NCBI GenBank assembly: GCA_016716675.1
Contig: JADJVG010000007.1
Coordinates: 124,001-188,000 of the forward strand
Length of the DNA: 64,000 bases
Origin: Hyphomicrobium sp.
GTDB taxonomy: Bacteria; Pseudomonadota; Alphaproteobacteria; Rhizobiales; Hyphomicrobiaceae
Reading direction: 5' to 3'
Shown: one piece after another, positions 42,894-52,348 of the stretch
Layout: each line of letters begins with the position of its first letter
Position numbering within the stretch: position 1 is the stretch's first letter
Translations under genes and position numbers: made by a program
Notes under the pieces: model-generated
The model's input: the letters and a program-made list of their open reading frames with translations, nothing else
The model's database searches: none
What the model was told of the DNA's origin: nothing

Positions 42894-44357
42894 ATGACCA
42901 CAGCCGCACCACAGCCACGCCCTTCGCCCGGCCGCATCGCCGGCCAGGGCATGCTTTTGTTTTCGGGCTTCGGCGCGGCGCAAGCCTTGTCGTTCGCGCG
43001 CAATGCCCTCATCGGGCACGCCCTTTCGAAAGGCGACTTCGGTATTGCGGCGGCCATCACGCTCGTGCTGCAGATGGTCGAGACCCTCACCGATCTCGGC
43101 GCTGACCGGCTCATCATGCAAGCCGAAGACGGCGAGACACCGCGCTTCATCGGCGCAGCGCACACGCTGCTTGCTGTGCGCGGGCTGCTGCTTGGTGCGG
43201 TGATGTTCACTTTAGGTCCGGCCCTCGCCCACGCATTCAATGCCGATCACGCGGCAGGAGCTTTCCAGCTCGCAGCGCTTGTGCCGGTCATCAAAGGCAT
43301 GACCCATCTCGACTTCCGCGTTGCTCAGCGCCGCTTCGACAATCGTCCGCAACTGTTGGTCGAAGTCGTGCCGCAAGCCATCGCACTCGCCATGACCTGG
43401 CCGATGATCGCGATGACACACGATTACACCGCCGTCGTCTGGCTGTCGGTGGCGCAGGCGACAACCTCCGTCACCCTGTCGCACGCTTTGCGGAAGCGCC
43501 CCTATCGTCTGGCGTTCGACGCCGACTTGCTGAAGCGCCAGATCGCGTTCGGCTGGCCGATCCTCGCCAGCGCCCTTCCGTTAGTTGCCGTCCATCAGGG
43601 CGACCGCCTGATCATCGCCCGTCTCGCCGGCATGGAAGAACTCGCCAACTATACGGCGGCCTTCATGGTCACGATGGTTCCGGCGCTGATCGCGGCGAAG
43701 GTGGGCCACGCTCTCATGCTGCCGCTATTCTCCGACACCCTGCGGCGCGGCCAGCCGTTACGCTCGACGTTCAAGATCGCGGCTGAAAGCACAGTCGTGC
43801 TCGCCGCCTTGTATCTTGCTGGGTTCATCATCTGCGGCCAAGCTGTTCTGCCGCTCGTCTTCGGCACACTCTATAGCGATCTCGGCGCCGTTATATCGTG
43901 GCTGGCCGCAATGTGGTCGCTGCGCATGATTCAGACGGCGCCGGGCATGGCGCTGATGGCCCACGGTGTCACTACGCCGTTCTTTATCGCAGGAATGGTG
44001 CGCGCCGCCGCGCTGCCCGTCGTGCTCTACGCCGCGTCGAACAACGCGTCCATTGCGTCGCTGGCGGCCATTGGATGTGCCTTTGAAGCGCTGTCTTTGA
44101 TTTACGTCGCCATGCGACTGAACGCGATGGAGCGTGGACTGGGCGCAATCCTGATTACACGATCCGCTTACATGGCGCCCGTGGTGCTTCTTGCGCTGCT
44201 CGCCGCAACCACCACAACGGCGGAACCCATCCAGGCCATCCTGACGTCAGCCGCAACGTGCCTTGCAATCGCCGCCTCAGGTGTCGCTGTGATGCCGTCG
44301 CTGAATGCCCTGATCCGGCGCGCAATCCACCGCCGCGCGGTGATCGCACAGGCATAA
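42894..44357 (+). CDS. Wzx-like oligosaccharide flippase
   Basis: The product is a 487-residue membrane protein with about 12-14 hydrophobic segments, of the polysaccharide-transporter (MATE/Wzx) superfamily. The N-terminal FSGFGAAQALSFARNALIGHALSKGDFGIAA is characteristic. A conserved charged stretch FRVAQRRFDNRPQLLVEV lies between helices, and FGWPILASALPLVAVHQGDRLIIARL begins the second half. It would flip the lipid-linked repeat unit made by the neighbouring transferases. The start follows the preceding gene by 4 bp. Confidence 0.88.
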   Translation: MTTAAPQPRPSPGRIAGQGMLLFSGFGAAQALSFARNALIGHALSKGDFGIAAAITLVLQMVETLTDLGADRLIMQAEDGETPRFIGAAHTLLAVRGLLLGAVMFTLGPALAHAFNADHAAGAFQLAALVPVIKGMTHLDFRVAQRRFDNRPQLLVEVVPQAIALAMTWPMIAMTHDYTAVVWLSVAQATTSVTLSHALRKRPYRLAFDADLLKRQIAFGWPILASALPLVAVHQGDRLIIARLAGMEELANYTAAFMVTMVPALIAAKVGHALMLPLFSDTLRRGQPLRSTFKIAAESTVVLAALYLAGFIICGQAVLPLVFGTLYSDLGAVISWLAAMWSLRMIQTAPGMALMAHGVTTPFFIAGMVRAAALPVVLYAASNNASIASLAAIGCAFEALSLIYVAMRLNAMERGLGAILITRSAYMAPVVLLALLAATTTTAEPIQAILTSAATCLAIAASGVAVMPSLNALIRRAIHRRAVIAQA

Positions 44358-44402
44358 GTCGATTACCCAATTATTGCTTCTGAGAATGAGCGGCGTACAG
44401 GC

Positions 44403-45644
44403 TTAGCCTGAAACGGGCCGCGCCGCGGCGACACGGCTGTCCTTCGTCTGCGGATCAGCCAGCGCCATTTGATACGCCGCCAACAGACGCGAACGTTCGC
44501 TATCCCACTTCAACAACGCGCGCGACCGGGCAAGGCCCTCTTCGCCAAGCGCACCGCGCAGGTCAGGATCATCCAGCACACGCGCCATTTTGTCGGCGAG
44601 GTCTACCGAGGAGTTGTTGCTGGCATAGAGTGCCGCTTCGCCCGAAGCTTTGCGACATTCGATCAGATCGAACGAGACGAATGGGATGCCGAGCGTCATA
44701 TACTCGAACACCTTGTTCATCGAAATCTTGTCGTTGTAGGTGTTCTTCGGATCGGGGATCACGCCGATATCGAAGGTCGAGAATGCCCGCAGCAGCGGTT
44801 CGCCCGACAGGAAGCCTGTGAAGGTCACGTAGTCCTGAAGGTTCTTGGCGCGCACCATGCCTTCGAGGCGCGGCAATTCGGTGCCTGAACCCACGATCGC
44901 GCACTGCACATCCTGGCGGCCTTTGGTGTTGACGAGATCGTCCATCGCTTCGACGAGCAGATCAACGCCATCCTGCGCGCCCATGATGCCGACATAACCA
45001 ACCAGATTCTTGCGGCCGTTCTTCAGGCTCTCATTCGGCTCATAGCGCTTAAAGCGCGTCAGATCCGGCACCGAGCGCACGATGAACACGCGATCCGGCG
45101 ACATGCCGCCGCGCTTGATCGCGATTTCCTTGAACGTCTCGTTGGTCGCGATCGAAACATCCGCCGTCTTGAACGTCAGCCGTTCCAGCCACAGCAGCAG
45201 TTTGTGGAACCGGCCCTGCTTGTTGAACTTGGCTTCGTACAGTTCGGGGTTGATGTCGTGATGATCGAAGATAAAGCGCTTGCCGAACAGGTATTTCCAG
45301 AAGCCACCGATCAGGAACAACAGATCCGGCGGGTTGCAGGCCTGCACCGCGTCGAAGCCGACCTTCCAATAAGCCTTGACCGAGAGTGCAAACTCCCACG
45401 CCAGCGCCCACGAATATTCGACTGCATAGCCGAGCGCGCCGTCTGCTTCATAGGGCAGCGGGTGACGGAAAATGTGGATGCCTTCGAGGACTTCATAGGG
45501 CGCCGTGTACTTGCCACCCTTGGGGCAAACGATCGAGACCGTATAGCCCTCTTCCTTGAGCGTGCGTGCTTCCTGCCAGACCCGGCGGTCGAGCGGAACC
45601 GTGAGGTTCTCAACGATAATCAGAATCCCCGGCGCCTTTGGCAC
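44403..45644 (-). CDS. GT4 family glycosyltransferase
   Basis: From GTG 45644 (GGAG 8 bases upstream) the product has 413 residues. The N-terminal domain has ILIIVENLTVPLDRRVWQEA and VSIVCPKGGKY. The C-terminal GT1-type domain has LVGYVGIMGAQDGVDLLVEA, CAIVGSGTELPRLEGM and DYVTFTGFLSGEPLLRAF, followed by FEYMTLGIPFVSFDLIECR with the donor-binding Glu. It closes the exopolysaccharide locus in the opposite direction to the flippase. An upstream extension to 45788 is Pro/Cys-rich and not conserved. Confidence 0.88.
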   Translation of the reverse strand: MPKAPGILIIVENLTVPLDRRVWQEARTLKEEGYTVSIVCPKGGKYTAPYEVLEGIHIFRHPLPYEADGALGYAVEYSWALAWEFALSVKAYWKVGFDAVQACNPPDLLFLIGGFWKYLFGKRFIFDHHDINPELYEAKFNKQGRFHKLLLWLERLTFKTADVSIATNETFKEIAIKRGGMSPDRVFIVRSVPDLTRFKRYEPNESLKNGRKNLVGYVGIMGAQDGVDLLVEAMDDLVNTKGRQDVQCAIVGSGTELPRLEGMVRAKNLQDYVTFTGFLSGEPLLRAFSTFDIGVIPDPKNTYNDKISMNKVFEYMTLGIPFVSFDLIECRKASGEAALYASNNSSVDLADKMARVLDDPDLRGALGEEGLARSRALLKWDSERSRLLAAYQMALADPQTKDSRVAAARPVSG

Positions 45645-45877
45645 AACCCATACTCCACACCCACATGACCGGCGGATTGTGCCCGGGAGAGGTAAAGGAA
45701 GGTTGGAGCAAATCTCTCGAAATGTTTGCACCACTGTCCCACTCTGGGACGGTGCAACACCGCGCGGAGCGGAAGCCGCCCAAATCACGAGGGATCTTGC
45801 CTGATGGCGTAGTTTTTGCGAGAACTTAACGAAGATTGATAAAGGGTTAATATATTCAGTCGCGTTAGAGGTGTCTC

Positions 45878-46105
45878 GTGTTCAAACGTTTCCAGCGTCG
45901 CCAGCGCGTCCAACACATCGACCTCGCGTCCGTCCGCGATACCCTGCTGTACATCGAGAGCGATCTCGTTGCCGCACCCGAACTGCATCGCATCGCCGAC
46001 GCGGTTCGCTCAGCACTCGCTGAGATCGATCGCATTGAACTCAGCAACGAAACGCTCAAGGCGCCCCAAATCACCGCCGCGCGTTTTGTGCCGGCGACGC
46101 TCTGA
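45878..46105 (+). CDS. Small hypothetical protein
   Basis: A 75-residue soluble, basic-headed protein from GTG 45878 (MFKRFQRRQRVQHIDLA) with a helical body (VRDTLLYIESDLVAAPELHRIADAV, RSALAEIDRIEL). The layout, a short helical protein with LxYIExDLxxxPxLxxxADA, resembles small alphaproteobacterial proteins I have seen but cannot name. It is immediately followed by a strong terminator, which supports transcription of this frame. Function unknown. Confidence 0.5.
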   Translation: MFKRFQRRQRVQHIDLASVRDTLLYIESDLVAAPELHRIADAVRSALAEIDRIELSNETLKAPQITAARFVPATL

Positions 46106-46127
46106 AATTCTCTCAGCCTTTGAATCG

Positions 46128-46158
46128 AAAACGGCGTATCGTTCGATCCGCCGTTTTT
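46128..46158. terminator. Terminator between the small ORF and the TonB-dependent receptor
   Basis: AAAACGGCG (46128-46136) pairs with CGCCGTTTT (46149-46157) and an inner ATCG/CGAT helix closes the loop. It ends in TTTTT. The A-run on the left side lets it serve the converging receptor gene too. Confidence 0.85.
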
Positions 46159-46191
46159 GTTTGTCCGTGCGAAAAGGCGCTGCCCAGCGCC

Positions 46192-48969
46192 TTAAAACTT
46201 GATTTTTAAGCCGCCGTAGAGCGCGAACGGCTGCGCTGGCGTGACGCTGCGCGGATCGCTGAATTCGATGCCCTGTGGCTCGGCGGCTTCTGTGGCGTCG
46301 TCCGTGTTGAAGAACGTTCCATAAAGCCCATACTTTTTGTCGAACAGATTTTTGACCAAGCCATAGATCTGCACATGCTCGTTGAAATCGTAAGACGTGT
46401 GCAAATCAACGCGCGTATAGCCTGCGAGTTTGGCGTTGTTGTTGGCTTCGTCGCCGAAGAAGAACTGGTCGCTTGCGGCCACAAGGTCAGAGCCGAATTT
46501 CCATTGCGGCGTTAGCCAGTATTCAAAGCCCGCCTTGATGCGATGGCGCGGAATGCCCGGCAGATGATCGCCGCTCGAGACGAAATTGCACGTCGCCTGT
46601 TCGCCGGGTTTGAGATCAGGGCAATCGGGCGCGCCCGGCGTGTTGGGTGCGGACAGCACGAGGTCGGTTTTAAACGTTGCATCGATGAACGCATAAGAGC
46701 CGTACAGCGACAGCCGGTCGTTGCGGTATCCCGCACTCGCCTCAAAGCCCTGACGCAGCGTGTCGCCGGCATTCAAGAAGTAGCCGCGGCCCGTCGTGGT
46801 GGCGGCGACATTCAAAATGTCGTCAACGTTGAGCGTGCGGAAATAGCCGAGGCTCCATGTGAATTTCTGGTTGTCCCAGGACGTGCTCTCGCCGCGAACG
46901 CCAGCTTCCCAGCTCTTCGAGACGACCTGCTTCAACGGCGGGTCATCGGTCAGGAAGCTTTCGATCAGGCAGGGGTTCTCAGGTTCCGCACAGCCGAGTT
47001 CGGCAGCCGTCGGCGCGCGATTGGCTTCCGAATAGCCGCCATAGACGGAGAGGCCCGGCACCACCTTGTAGGTCACGCCAGCCATCGGGTTAAAGCGATC
47101 GTATTTGTTGGTGGTATTGAGTTCCGGGAAATTGCCGGTGAGGTCCTGGAGCTTGATCGTCGCGTGATTATATCGCCCGCCAACGGTGACCGACAGCGCG
47201 TCCGTGACATCCAGAGTGTTGCTCAGATAGACGCCGTAATAATCATTCTCCGACGTCAGATCGCGCGGCAGCAGATCATCTGGCGCGTTGACGATGATGC
47301 CCGATCCCGTGATCACGAACTTATCGCCGATGGTGCCAATCTCGCTCGACGTGTCGTAGCGCACTTTACCGTGGTCATAGCTGACGCCGACGAGAAATTG
47401 GTTGGGGCGGCTGAACAGTTGGGATTTCTCCACGGCCTGCGTTGAGAAGCCAAAACTCTTGGCATCCTGGTTGATGCGCTCAAGCGAGCCGAGCGGACCA
47501 GTAACGTCGCCCTCTCCGACGAAACTGCCATCGGCCGCTTGCACGCGCTCTTCAACGCCATTGTCGTTCAAGCAAAGAAACCCGGCGTTCGGGCCCAGCG
47601 CATCGCACGCGGCGACTTCCGAGAGGTTGCCGTCGAGCACGTTCTGCTTGAAGCGGCGGTAATAGGCGAGGCCAGAGATGCTCAATGTCTCGGTCGCCTG
47701 CACGCGACCGCTGATCGACGGCATCATAACTTCGTATTCGGTATCCTGCGGCGAGGTGAAGGTGCGGCCATAGTCGATCGCCAGCAATTCAACGGGTGCC
47801 GCGGTCACGACGCCCGCGATGCTCTTGGCACCCGTGAAGCTAACGTGGATTTCGCCGTCACTGCCCTTGAACGCGAGGTCCGCGAACATGCGCTTGACTT
47901 CGGCAGCCGAGAAATCGCGGAAGCCGTCTTCCTCGATGGCTTCCGCTGCAACGTAGGCGCCAACGCCGCCAGTGTTGCCGCCCGCCTGAACCGCCAACTG
48001 CTTGCGGCCGAACGAGCCGCCCATCAAGTCAATCTCGCCGCCCTCGTAGCTGAAACCGTCCTTCATCGTCACGCTGATGGCGCCGCCGATCGCGTTCAGG
48101 CCGAACACCGGATTGCTGCCGACCACGGCAATATCGTTGATCGCATTCGCCGGAATTGCATCCCAGTTGACCGTATCGCCGAACGATTCATTGATGCGGA
48201 TGCCGTTCATATAAATCGCCAGTGCTTGCGACCGGCCACCGATCGGGGACGCGTCGAAACCGCGATACGAAACGTCGGTGCGGAAGCCGCTTCCCGCCGT
48301 ATCGGACAGGATGATGCCCGGCACCTGCTGCTGCAGCACGTTCTGCACTTGGCCCGACCCATTGCGCGCCACATCGGCCGCCGACACGACGCCGACAGCG
48401 CCCGGAACCTTATCGAGCGGAATTTCACTGCCGCTCATCGGCGACATCTTCACAGCCGTACTGCCCGATGGCGGGCCAACGGTTGCAACGGGCGGTACCG
48501 CTGGCGGTTCGATGGTGGCTGTCGCCTCGGGCGCGGCGGGCTCAGGTGTTTCCTGCGCAGGCGGGGGGGGCGGAGGCGCTGCTTTGACAATTTTCTTTTT
48601 CGGTTTCGGCGCGGCTTCCTCAACAGGCTTCGGTGCCGGCGCCGGCTTCGGCGCTTCCTGAATGACCTTGACCTCGGGCAGCGTCTGGCTTGGTTCGGCT
48701 TCGGCCGGCGGGGCTGCCGTATCGACCGTGGCAGGAGGCGGTGTTTCGCCGGCAGGCACTGGCGCGGCAGTCTCCGCAGCCGTCGGTGCCGGTGGCGGCG
48801 TAGCGGGCGTCTCAACGGGCGCCGGTGCTGTGGTTGTCGCTGGTGGTGCCGTTGCTGGGGTTTCGACGACAGGCGGTGGGGTCGCCTGCTCTTGAGCCGA
48901 AAGCGGCGGCGCTACCGAACACAAAAGTCCGATGGCAGCTAACCCCGCTGTGGCGCGGATGTAGATCAT
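46192..48969 (-). CDS. TonB-dependent receptor with proline-rich N-terminal extension
   Basis: From ATG 48969 the precursor has 925 residues. A signal peptide (GLAAIGLLCSVAPPLSA) is followed by about 150 residues rich in Pro/Ala/Glu, with LPEVKVIQEAPKP and PKPKKKIVKAAPPPPPP. The plug domain begins near 190 (VPGAVGVVSAADVARN, VQNVLQQQVPGIILSD, YRGFDASPIGGRSQALAIYM, NPVFGLNAIGGAISVTMK). The 22-stranded barrel follows, ending FALYGGLKIKF. It has no recognised STN signalling domain. It would import a large ligand, perhaps a siderophore or polyamine-type chelate, using the nearby ExbBD-TonB. Ligand unknown. Confidence 0.92.
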   Translation of the reverse strand: MIYIRATAGLAAIGLLCSVAPPLSAQEQATPPPVVETPATAPPATTTAPAPVETPATPPPAPTAAETAAPVPAGETPPPATVDTAAPPAEAEPSQTLPEVKVIQEAPKPAPAPKPVEEAAPKPKKKIVKAAPPPPPPAQETPEPAAPEATATIEPPAVPPVATVGPPSGSTAVKMSPMSGSEIPLDKVPGAVGVVSAADVARNGSGQVQNVLQQQVPGIILSDTAGSGFRTDVSYRGFDASPIGGRSQALAIYMNGIRINESFGDTVNWDAIPANAINDIAVVGSNPVFGLNAIGGAISVTMKDGFSYEGGEIDLMGGSFGRKQLAVQAGGNTGGVGAYVAAEAIEEDGFRDFSAAEVKRMFADLAFKGSDGEIHVSFTGAKSIAGVVTAAPVELLAIDYGRTFTSPQDTEYEVMMPSISGRVQATETLSISGLAYYRRFKQNVLDGNLSEVAACDALGPNAGFLCLNDNGVEERVQAADGSFVGEGDVTGPLGSLERINQDAKSFGFSTQAVEKSQLFSRPNQFLVGVSYDHGKVRYDTSSEIGTIGDKFVITGSGIIVNAPDDLLPRDLTSENDYYGVYLSNTLDVTDALSVTVGGRYNHATIKLQDLTGNFPELNTTNKYDRFNPMAGVTYKVVPGLSVYGGYSEANRAPTAAELGCAEPENPCLIESFLTDDPPLKQVVSKSWEAGVRGESTSWDNQKFTWSLGYFRTLNVDDILNVAATTTGRGYFLNAGDTLRQGFEASAGYRNDRLSLYGSYAFIDATFKTDLVLSAPNTPGAPDCPDLKPGEQATCNFVSSGDHLPGIPRHRIKAGFEYWLTPQWKFGSDLVAASDQFFFGDEANNNAKLAGYTRVDLHTSYDFNEHVQIYGLVKNLFDKKYGLYGTFFNTDDATEAAEPQGIEFSDPRSVTPAQPFALYGGLKIKF

Positions 48970-49100
48970 TCCTGCATTTCCCCAGCTACCGTGGCGCTCC
49001 CGACGCCACCGCGAATCATTCCGGCCTCGAAAATAAGCCGAATTGACCACCGCGGGAACGAGAGCGCCACGCTGGGGAATGCGTCAAGTGCCTTGAAATA

Positions 49101-49113
49101 GGGAATTTTTCCC
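49101..49113. promoter_or_regulatory. Palindromic element upstream of receptor 1
   Basis: GGGAA-TTT-TTCCC is a perfect 5-3-5 palindrome 132 bp upstream of the receptor start. A near-identical element occupies the same place upstream of the second receptor (52023-52035). Confidence 0.5.
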
Positions 49114-49162
49114 AGTTATGACTTTCCTTTACGTCAGTTGCCCCGTGGCATCACAAACGACG

Positions 49163-51898
49163 CTAGAACTTGTATTTGAAACCCGTCCAAATGGTCCGTC
49201 CTTGTCCTGGCTTCAGACCATCCTCACGGTCTGAGATGTAGAACTCGTCGAGCAGGTTGTCGCCGGACACGTAAAAGCTCGCTCCGGTGTCGGCGATATC
49301 CATGTTGAATCGGGCCGACAGCAGCCAAACACCTGGCACTTCGCCGTTCTCACCCTCAGGATCGCCACCGAACGGCGTGTTATCTTCGTCCGTGAAGAAT
49401 GCGCCGCGATACGTCCACGTGACGCTCGCATCCCATCTCCACCCCTGCGTATTCTGCAAGCCGAGCGTCAGCGCGGCGACATGAGCCGGAACCTCGGGAA
49501 GCCGATTGCCCGAGAAATCAATGACCACTTCGTCGCCGGTGTCCTCGTCCTCATCGGTCTTGCTGCCCTTCTTGAAGGTCGCGTGGGCGTAGGTGTAGTT
49601 CGCTTCGCCATACACGTTATATGCGCCGCCTGTGTAAGGCTGGCTGTTCAAGCGAGCGAGCAATTCGACGCCGTTGATCTCTGCCTCATCAGCGCGGCCG
49701 AACGTGCGGTCTGCACCATCCGAGAACGACGATCCGAACTGGAAGTCATGCAAGCGCTGATGGAACCCTGTGACCTCAAAGCCGATCCCCCTGATCGCCG
49801 TCGAACGCATGCCGATCTCGAAATTGTCGCCGATTTCATCCGGTGACGGGAAATCCTCGTTGCGCAGTACGGCGGTCGACATGCCCCGGTGATAGCCGCC
49901 GAATACCGTCGTGCGGTCGAAGCCGGTATAGGCGAAGGAGATGCCCGGCAGCGCACGGACGTTCGAGAAGCTCTCGCGCTTCTTGGCAGGGTCGAAGATG
50001 ATGCGTTCGACGACCTGACAGCCTTCGGCAAATTCCGCAATCGGCGGACATTCGGCGGCGTCCGGACCTTCGAGTTCCTCGGCTTCGCTTTCTTCGCCCG
50101 CAACCACGCGGTTGATGCGCTTGGCCTGATACCATTCCAAACGCACGCCCGGCGTGACACTGAAATCAGACGTTGCCTTAACCGTTGTCTGCAGGAAGGC
50201 CGAGACCGCATTGGCGCTCAGTTCACGATCGAAAATCGTGACACCTACCTTGTCGCCGGGCCCAAGAACTTCGCCATCCACACCGATGAAGTTGCGGTTG
50301 GTCATGTCCTGATATTCGTAGCGGATACCGGCCTGAATGGCCTGTGCCATGTTGCCGATGAACGGTCGGTTGGCCCATTCGCCGCGAATTTCTCCGCCAA
50401 CATGGCGGAACGTGCGCAGACGGCCAAACATCGAATCTTCACCGAAGAAGATTGCATCGTCTTCCACCACAGGCATCGCGCCGAGATCACCACGCGGATC
50501 GGCTTCCGTCGATAGCAGCTGATAGCGGTCGCGACGATGCTTGCCGGCATAGAGGCGCGAGGTGATCGTGGTGTCATCGTCAACATAGAAGTTGTGCACC
50601 ACTTGGCTGCGCCAGATGTCGCCTTCATACTCGTTCACCCCGGCGGCGGGCGCATAACAGATCTGGCAATGGCCGAGCTTGAAGAAATTCTGCTCAACCT
50701 GGCCCGGTGGATCCTCATCCTCTTCGCCCGTGAAATTCTGCTCGCTGTAATTGTCTTTCTGGCGAACGTGGGTCACCGACACGGTCAGATCTTGATCCGA
50801 GCCCTTCCATCCGGCTGCACCGTAGAAATCGTTGCCGCGCAGGCGCTCAGTATCCCAGGTGCCTTGCACATTTTCGCCGGTGTACGACAGCACGATGCCG
50901 AAGTTGCCCGACGTCTGGCGTGTATGCGTGTGCCACTTGGCCGAGATGTCGGTATCGTTCGTGCCGAAGCGAAGTCCGAACTCGTCGTCGTCGTTCTCCA
51001 GGAAGGAGCCGGTCTTGTTCTTAGTGAAGCCGATCGACGAGCTGACCACAGTTTCACTGGCACCAAAGGGCGAGAGATTGCGTGCATTGATGGTGCCGAA
51101 GTTGTTGTTCGGGCCGTGCGTGATCGTGGTGCCGCGAATAACCTCGACGCTTTCAAAGCGCTCAGCCGCGCCGAAATAGTGGACCGACGGATCGAGCCAA
51201 AGCGCCAAGTTGACGGGGTGGCCGTCTTCCATGACGAGCATCTTACGCGACCGGCGGGCGGGCGAGCCGCGCGCCGCAATGCCACCATGGTGGCCAGCCG
51301 CGTCGTCGTTGATCACGATGATGCCGGGCACGCGCGTGAACACTTCGTTGATGTTGCGCGGTTGGCGCGCAGCCAGTTCTTCTGCGCTCAAATTTGTCGC
51401 TGCGTTTGAGAACCCTTCGAGATTGGCCGGCGTCAAGGCCGCCGGGTTGACCGGCGTCGCGGCGGACTGCTGCGCGCGGACCGCAGCGCCCGTGCTGGCC
51501 GGTGATCCGTAAACGGGGTTTGCGAATTGCGGCAGCGGCACGCTCTCGGCCGAGTCCTCCGGACCAACGGGGTCAGGCGAATCCTGAACGGGCGGTGGCG
51601 GCGGAGATGCCGCCTTGGCAATCTTCTTCATCGGCTTTGGCGCGACCACCTGAACGGGTGGAGGCGACGGCTGCGGTTTCGGCTCTTCCTGGATGACATG
51701 CACTTCAGGAAGCTCCTGCCCCGGTCCCTCAGCAGACGGCGCGGCCGCATCACTGGAAGACGGTACTGCTCCCTGGTCCTGTGCCGCGCTTTCCTGTGCT
51801 TGGCTTTCCTGTGCCAAGCTTTCCTGAGCCACGGCTGGCAAACCGAAAGCCACCAAACCAAGTGCCGTGAGGCTCGCAGCGACGACAACTTTAGACAT
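49163..51898 (-). CDS. TonB-dependent receptor, FecA-like, with the same N-terminal extension
   Basis: The precursor is 911 residues from ATG 51898 (AAGGA 8 bases upstream). After a signal peptide (to LPAVA) come QESxA repeats and a Pro-rich segment with LPEVHVIQEEPKP and PKPMKKIAKAASPPPPP, very like receptor 1. The plug includes RQPRNINEVFTRVPGIIVIN, the Gly-Ser block AARGSPARRSRKMLVMEDG and SVEVIRGTTITHGPNNNFG. The barrel ends TIWTGFKYKF. The plug type and the GxP/NFGTIN motif resemble Fe(III)-dicitrate receptors. An acidic stretch (ENDDDEFGLRFG) lies in an extracellular loop region. Iron-chelate import is inferred. Confidence 0.92.
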   Translation of the reverse strand: MSKVVVAASLTALGLVAFGLPAVAQESLAQESQAQESAAQDQGAVPSSSDAAAPSAEGPGQELPEVHVIQEEPKPQPSPPPVQVVAPKPMKKIAKAASPPPPPVQDSPDPVGPEDSAESVPLPQFANPVYGSPASTGAAVRAQQSAATPVNPAALTPANLEGFSNAATNLSAEELAARQPRNINEVFTRVPGIIVINDDAAGHHGGIAARGSPARRSRKMLVMEDGHPVNLALWLDPSVHYFGAAERFESVEVIRGTTITHGPNNNFGTINARNLSPFGASETVVSSSIGFTKNKTGSFLENDDDEFGLRFGTNDTDISAKWHTHTRQTSGNFGIVLSYTGENVQGTWDTERLRGNDFYGAAGWKGSDQDLTVSVTHVRQKDNYSEQNFTGEEDEDPPGQVEQNFFKLGHCQICYAPAAGVNEYEGDIWRSQVVHNFYVDDDTTITSRLYAGKHRRDRYQLLSTEADPRGDLGAMPVVEDDAIFFGEDSMFGRLRTFRHVGGEIRGEWANRPFIGNMAQAIQAGIRYEYQDMTNRNFIGVDGEVLGPGDKVGVTIFDRELSANAVSAFLQTTVKATSDFSVTPGVRLEWYQAKRINRVVAGEESEAEELEGPDAAECPPIAEFAEGCQVVERIIFDPAKKRESFSNVRALPGISFAYTGFDRTTVFGGYHRGMSTAVLRNEDFPSPDEIGDNFEIGMRSTAIRGIGFEVTGFHQRLHDFQFGSSFSDGADRTFGRADEAEINGVELLARLNSQPYTGGAYNVYGEANYTYAHATFKKGSKTDEDEDTGDEVVIDFSGNRLPEVPAHVAALTLGLQNTQGWRWDASVTWTYRGAFFTDEDNTPFGGDPEGENGEVPGVWLLSARFNMDIADTGASFYVSGDNLLDEFYISDREDGLKPGQGRTIWTGFKYKF

Positions 51899-52348
51899 TT
51901 GCATTTCCTTCAACACCAGCGGCCCCCAGCCTAGCCAGCGTCAGACGTCTCTCGCGGATGCTCAGATCCCGATGACGTCACAGAGGAGTTGCAATCGAGG
52001 CCCCGTCAAGCCGCCATCGAATGGGATTTTTTCCCAATATATCATAATGTTATTAGTTCGTTGCCAATACGCCTCTATCGGCTCGGCGATCGGGAACTCG
52101 GCCCGGGAAACGCAGGATATTGCGCCTGAAAAATCGGGAAAAACTCTCGTTGCGCCGCATCGCAGCAATTTCTTGCAAAGACGGCAAAGTTGACGGCACA
52201 TAAGCATTCATCGACGTTGGCGCGACCAACAGGGATCCAAGTGAAATAACATCACACAAAAGTGCATTCACGGCACTGGTGAAGCGCGGCCAAAATCGTT
52301 AGATGCACGCCATCCGTGCACCCTTGAAAGCATTGAGAAAGCAATAGC
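51899..52348. other. Divergent promoter region between receptor 2 and the exb operon
   Basis: These 450 bp without a gene separate two oppositely transcribed TonB-system units. They contain the palindromic element at 52023-52035, an AT-rich stretch just beside it (about 52036-52060) and a partial copy of the element, GGGAAAAACTCTC, at 52136-52148. No coding frame or RNA gene is recognised. Confidence 0.6.
52023..52035. promoter_or_regulatory. Palindromic element upstream of receptor 2
   Basis: GGGATTTTTTCCC, 125 bp upstream of the receptor 2 start. It differs by one base from the perfect palindrome upstream of receptor 1, and both read TGGGAAAAA(A/T)TCCC on the coding strand. Confidence 0.5.

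Noticed and set aside
48450..48900. Low-complexity GC-rich tract considered as a repeat array
   Set aside because: It encodes the Pro/Ala-rich extension of the TonB receptor, with no exact repeat unit.
47539..48942. Long plus-strand frame opposite the first TonB receptor, very rich in Arg and Gly at its end
   Set aside because: The composition mirrors the Pro-rich segment of the real gene, and no family motif is present.
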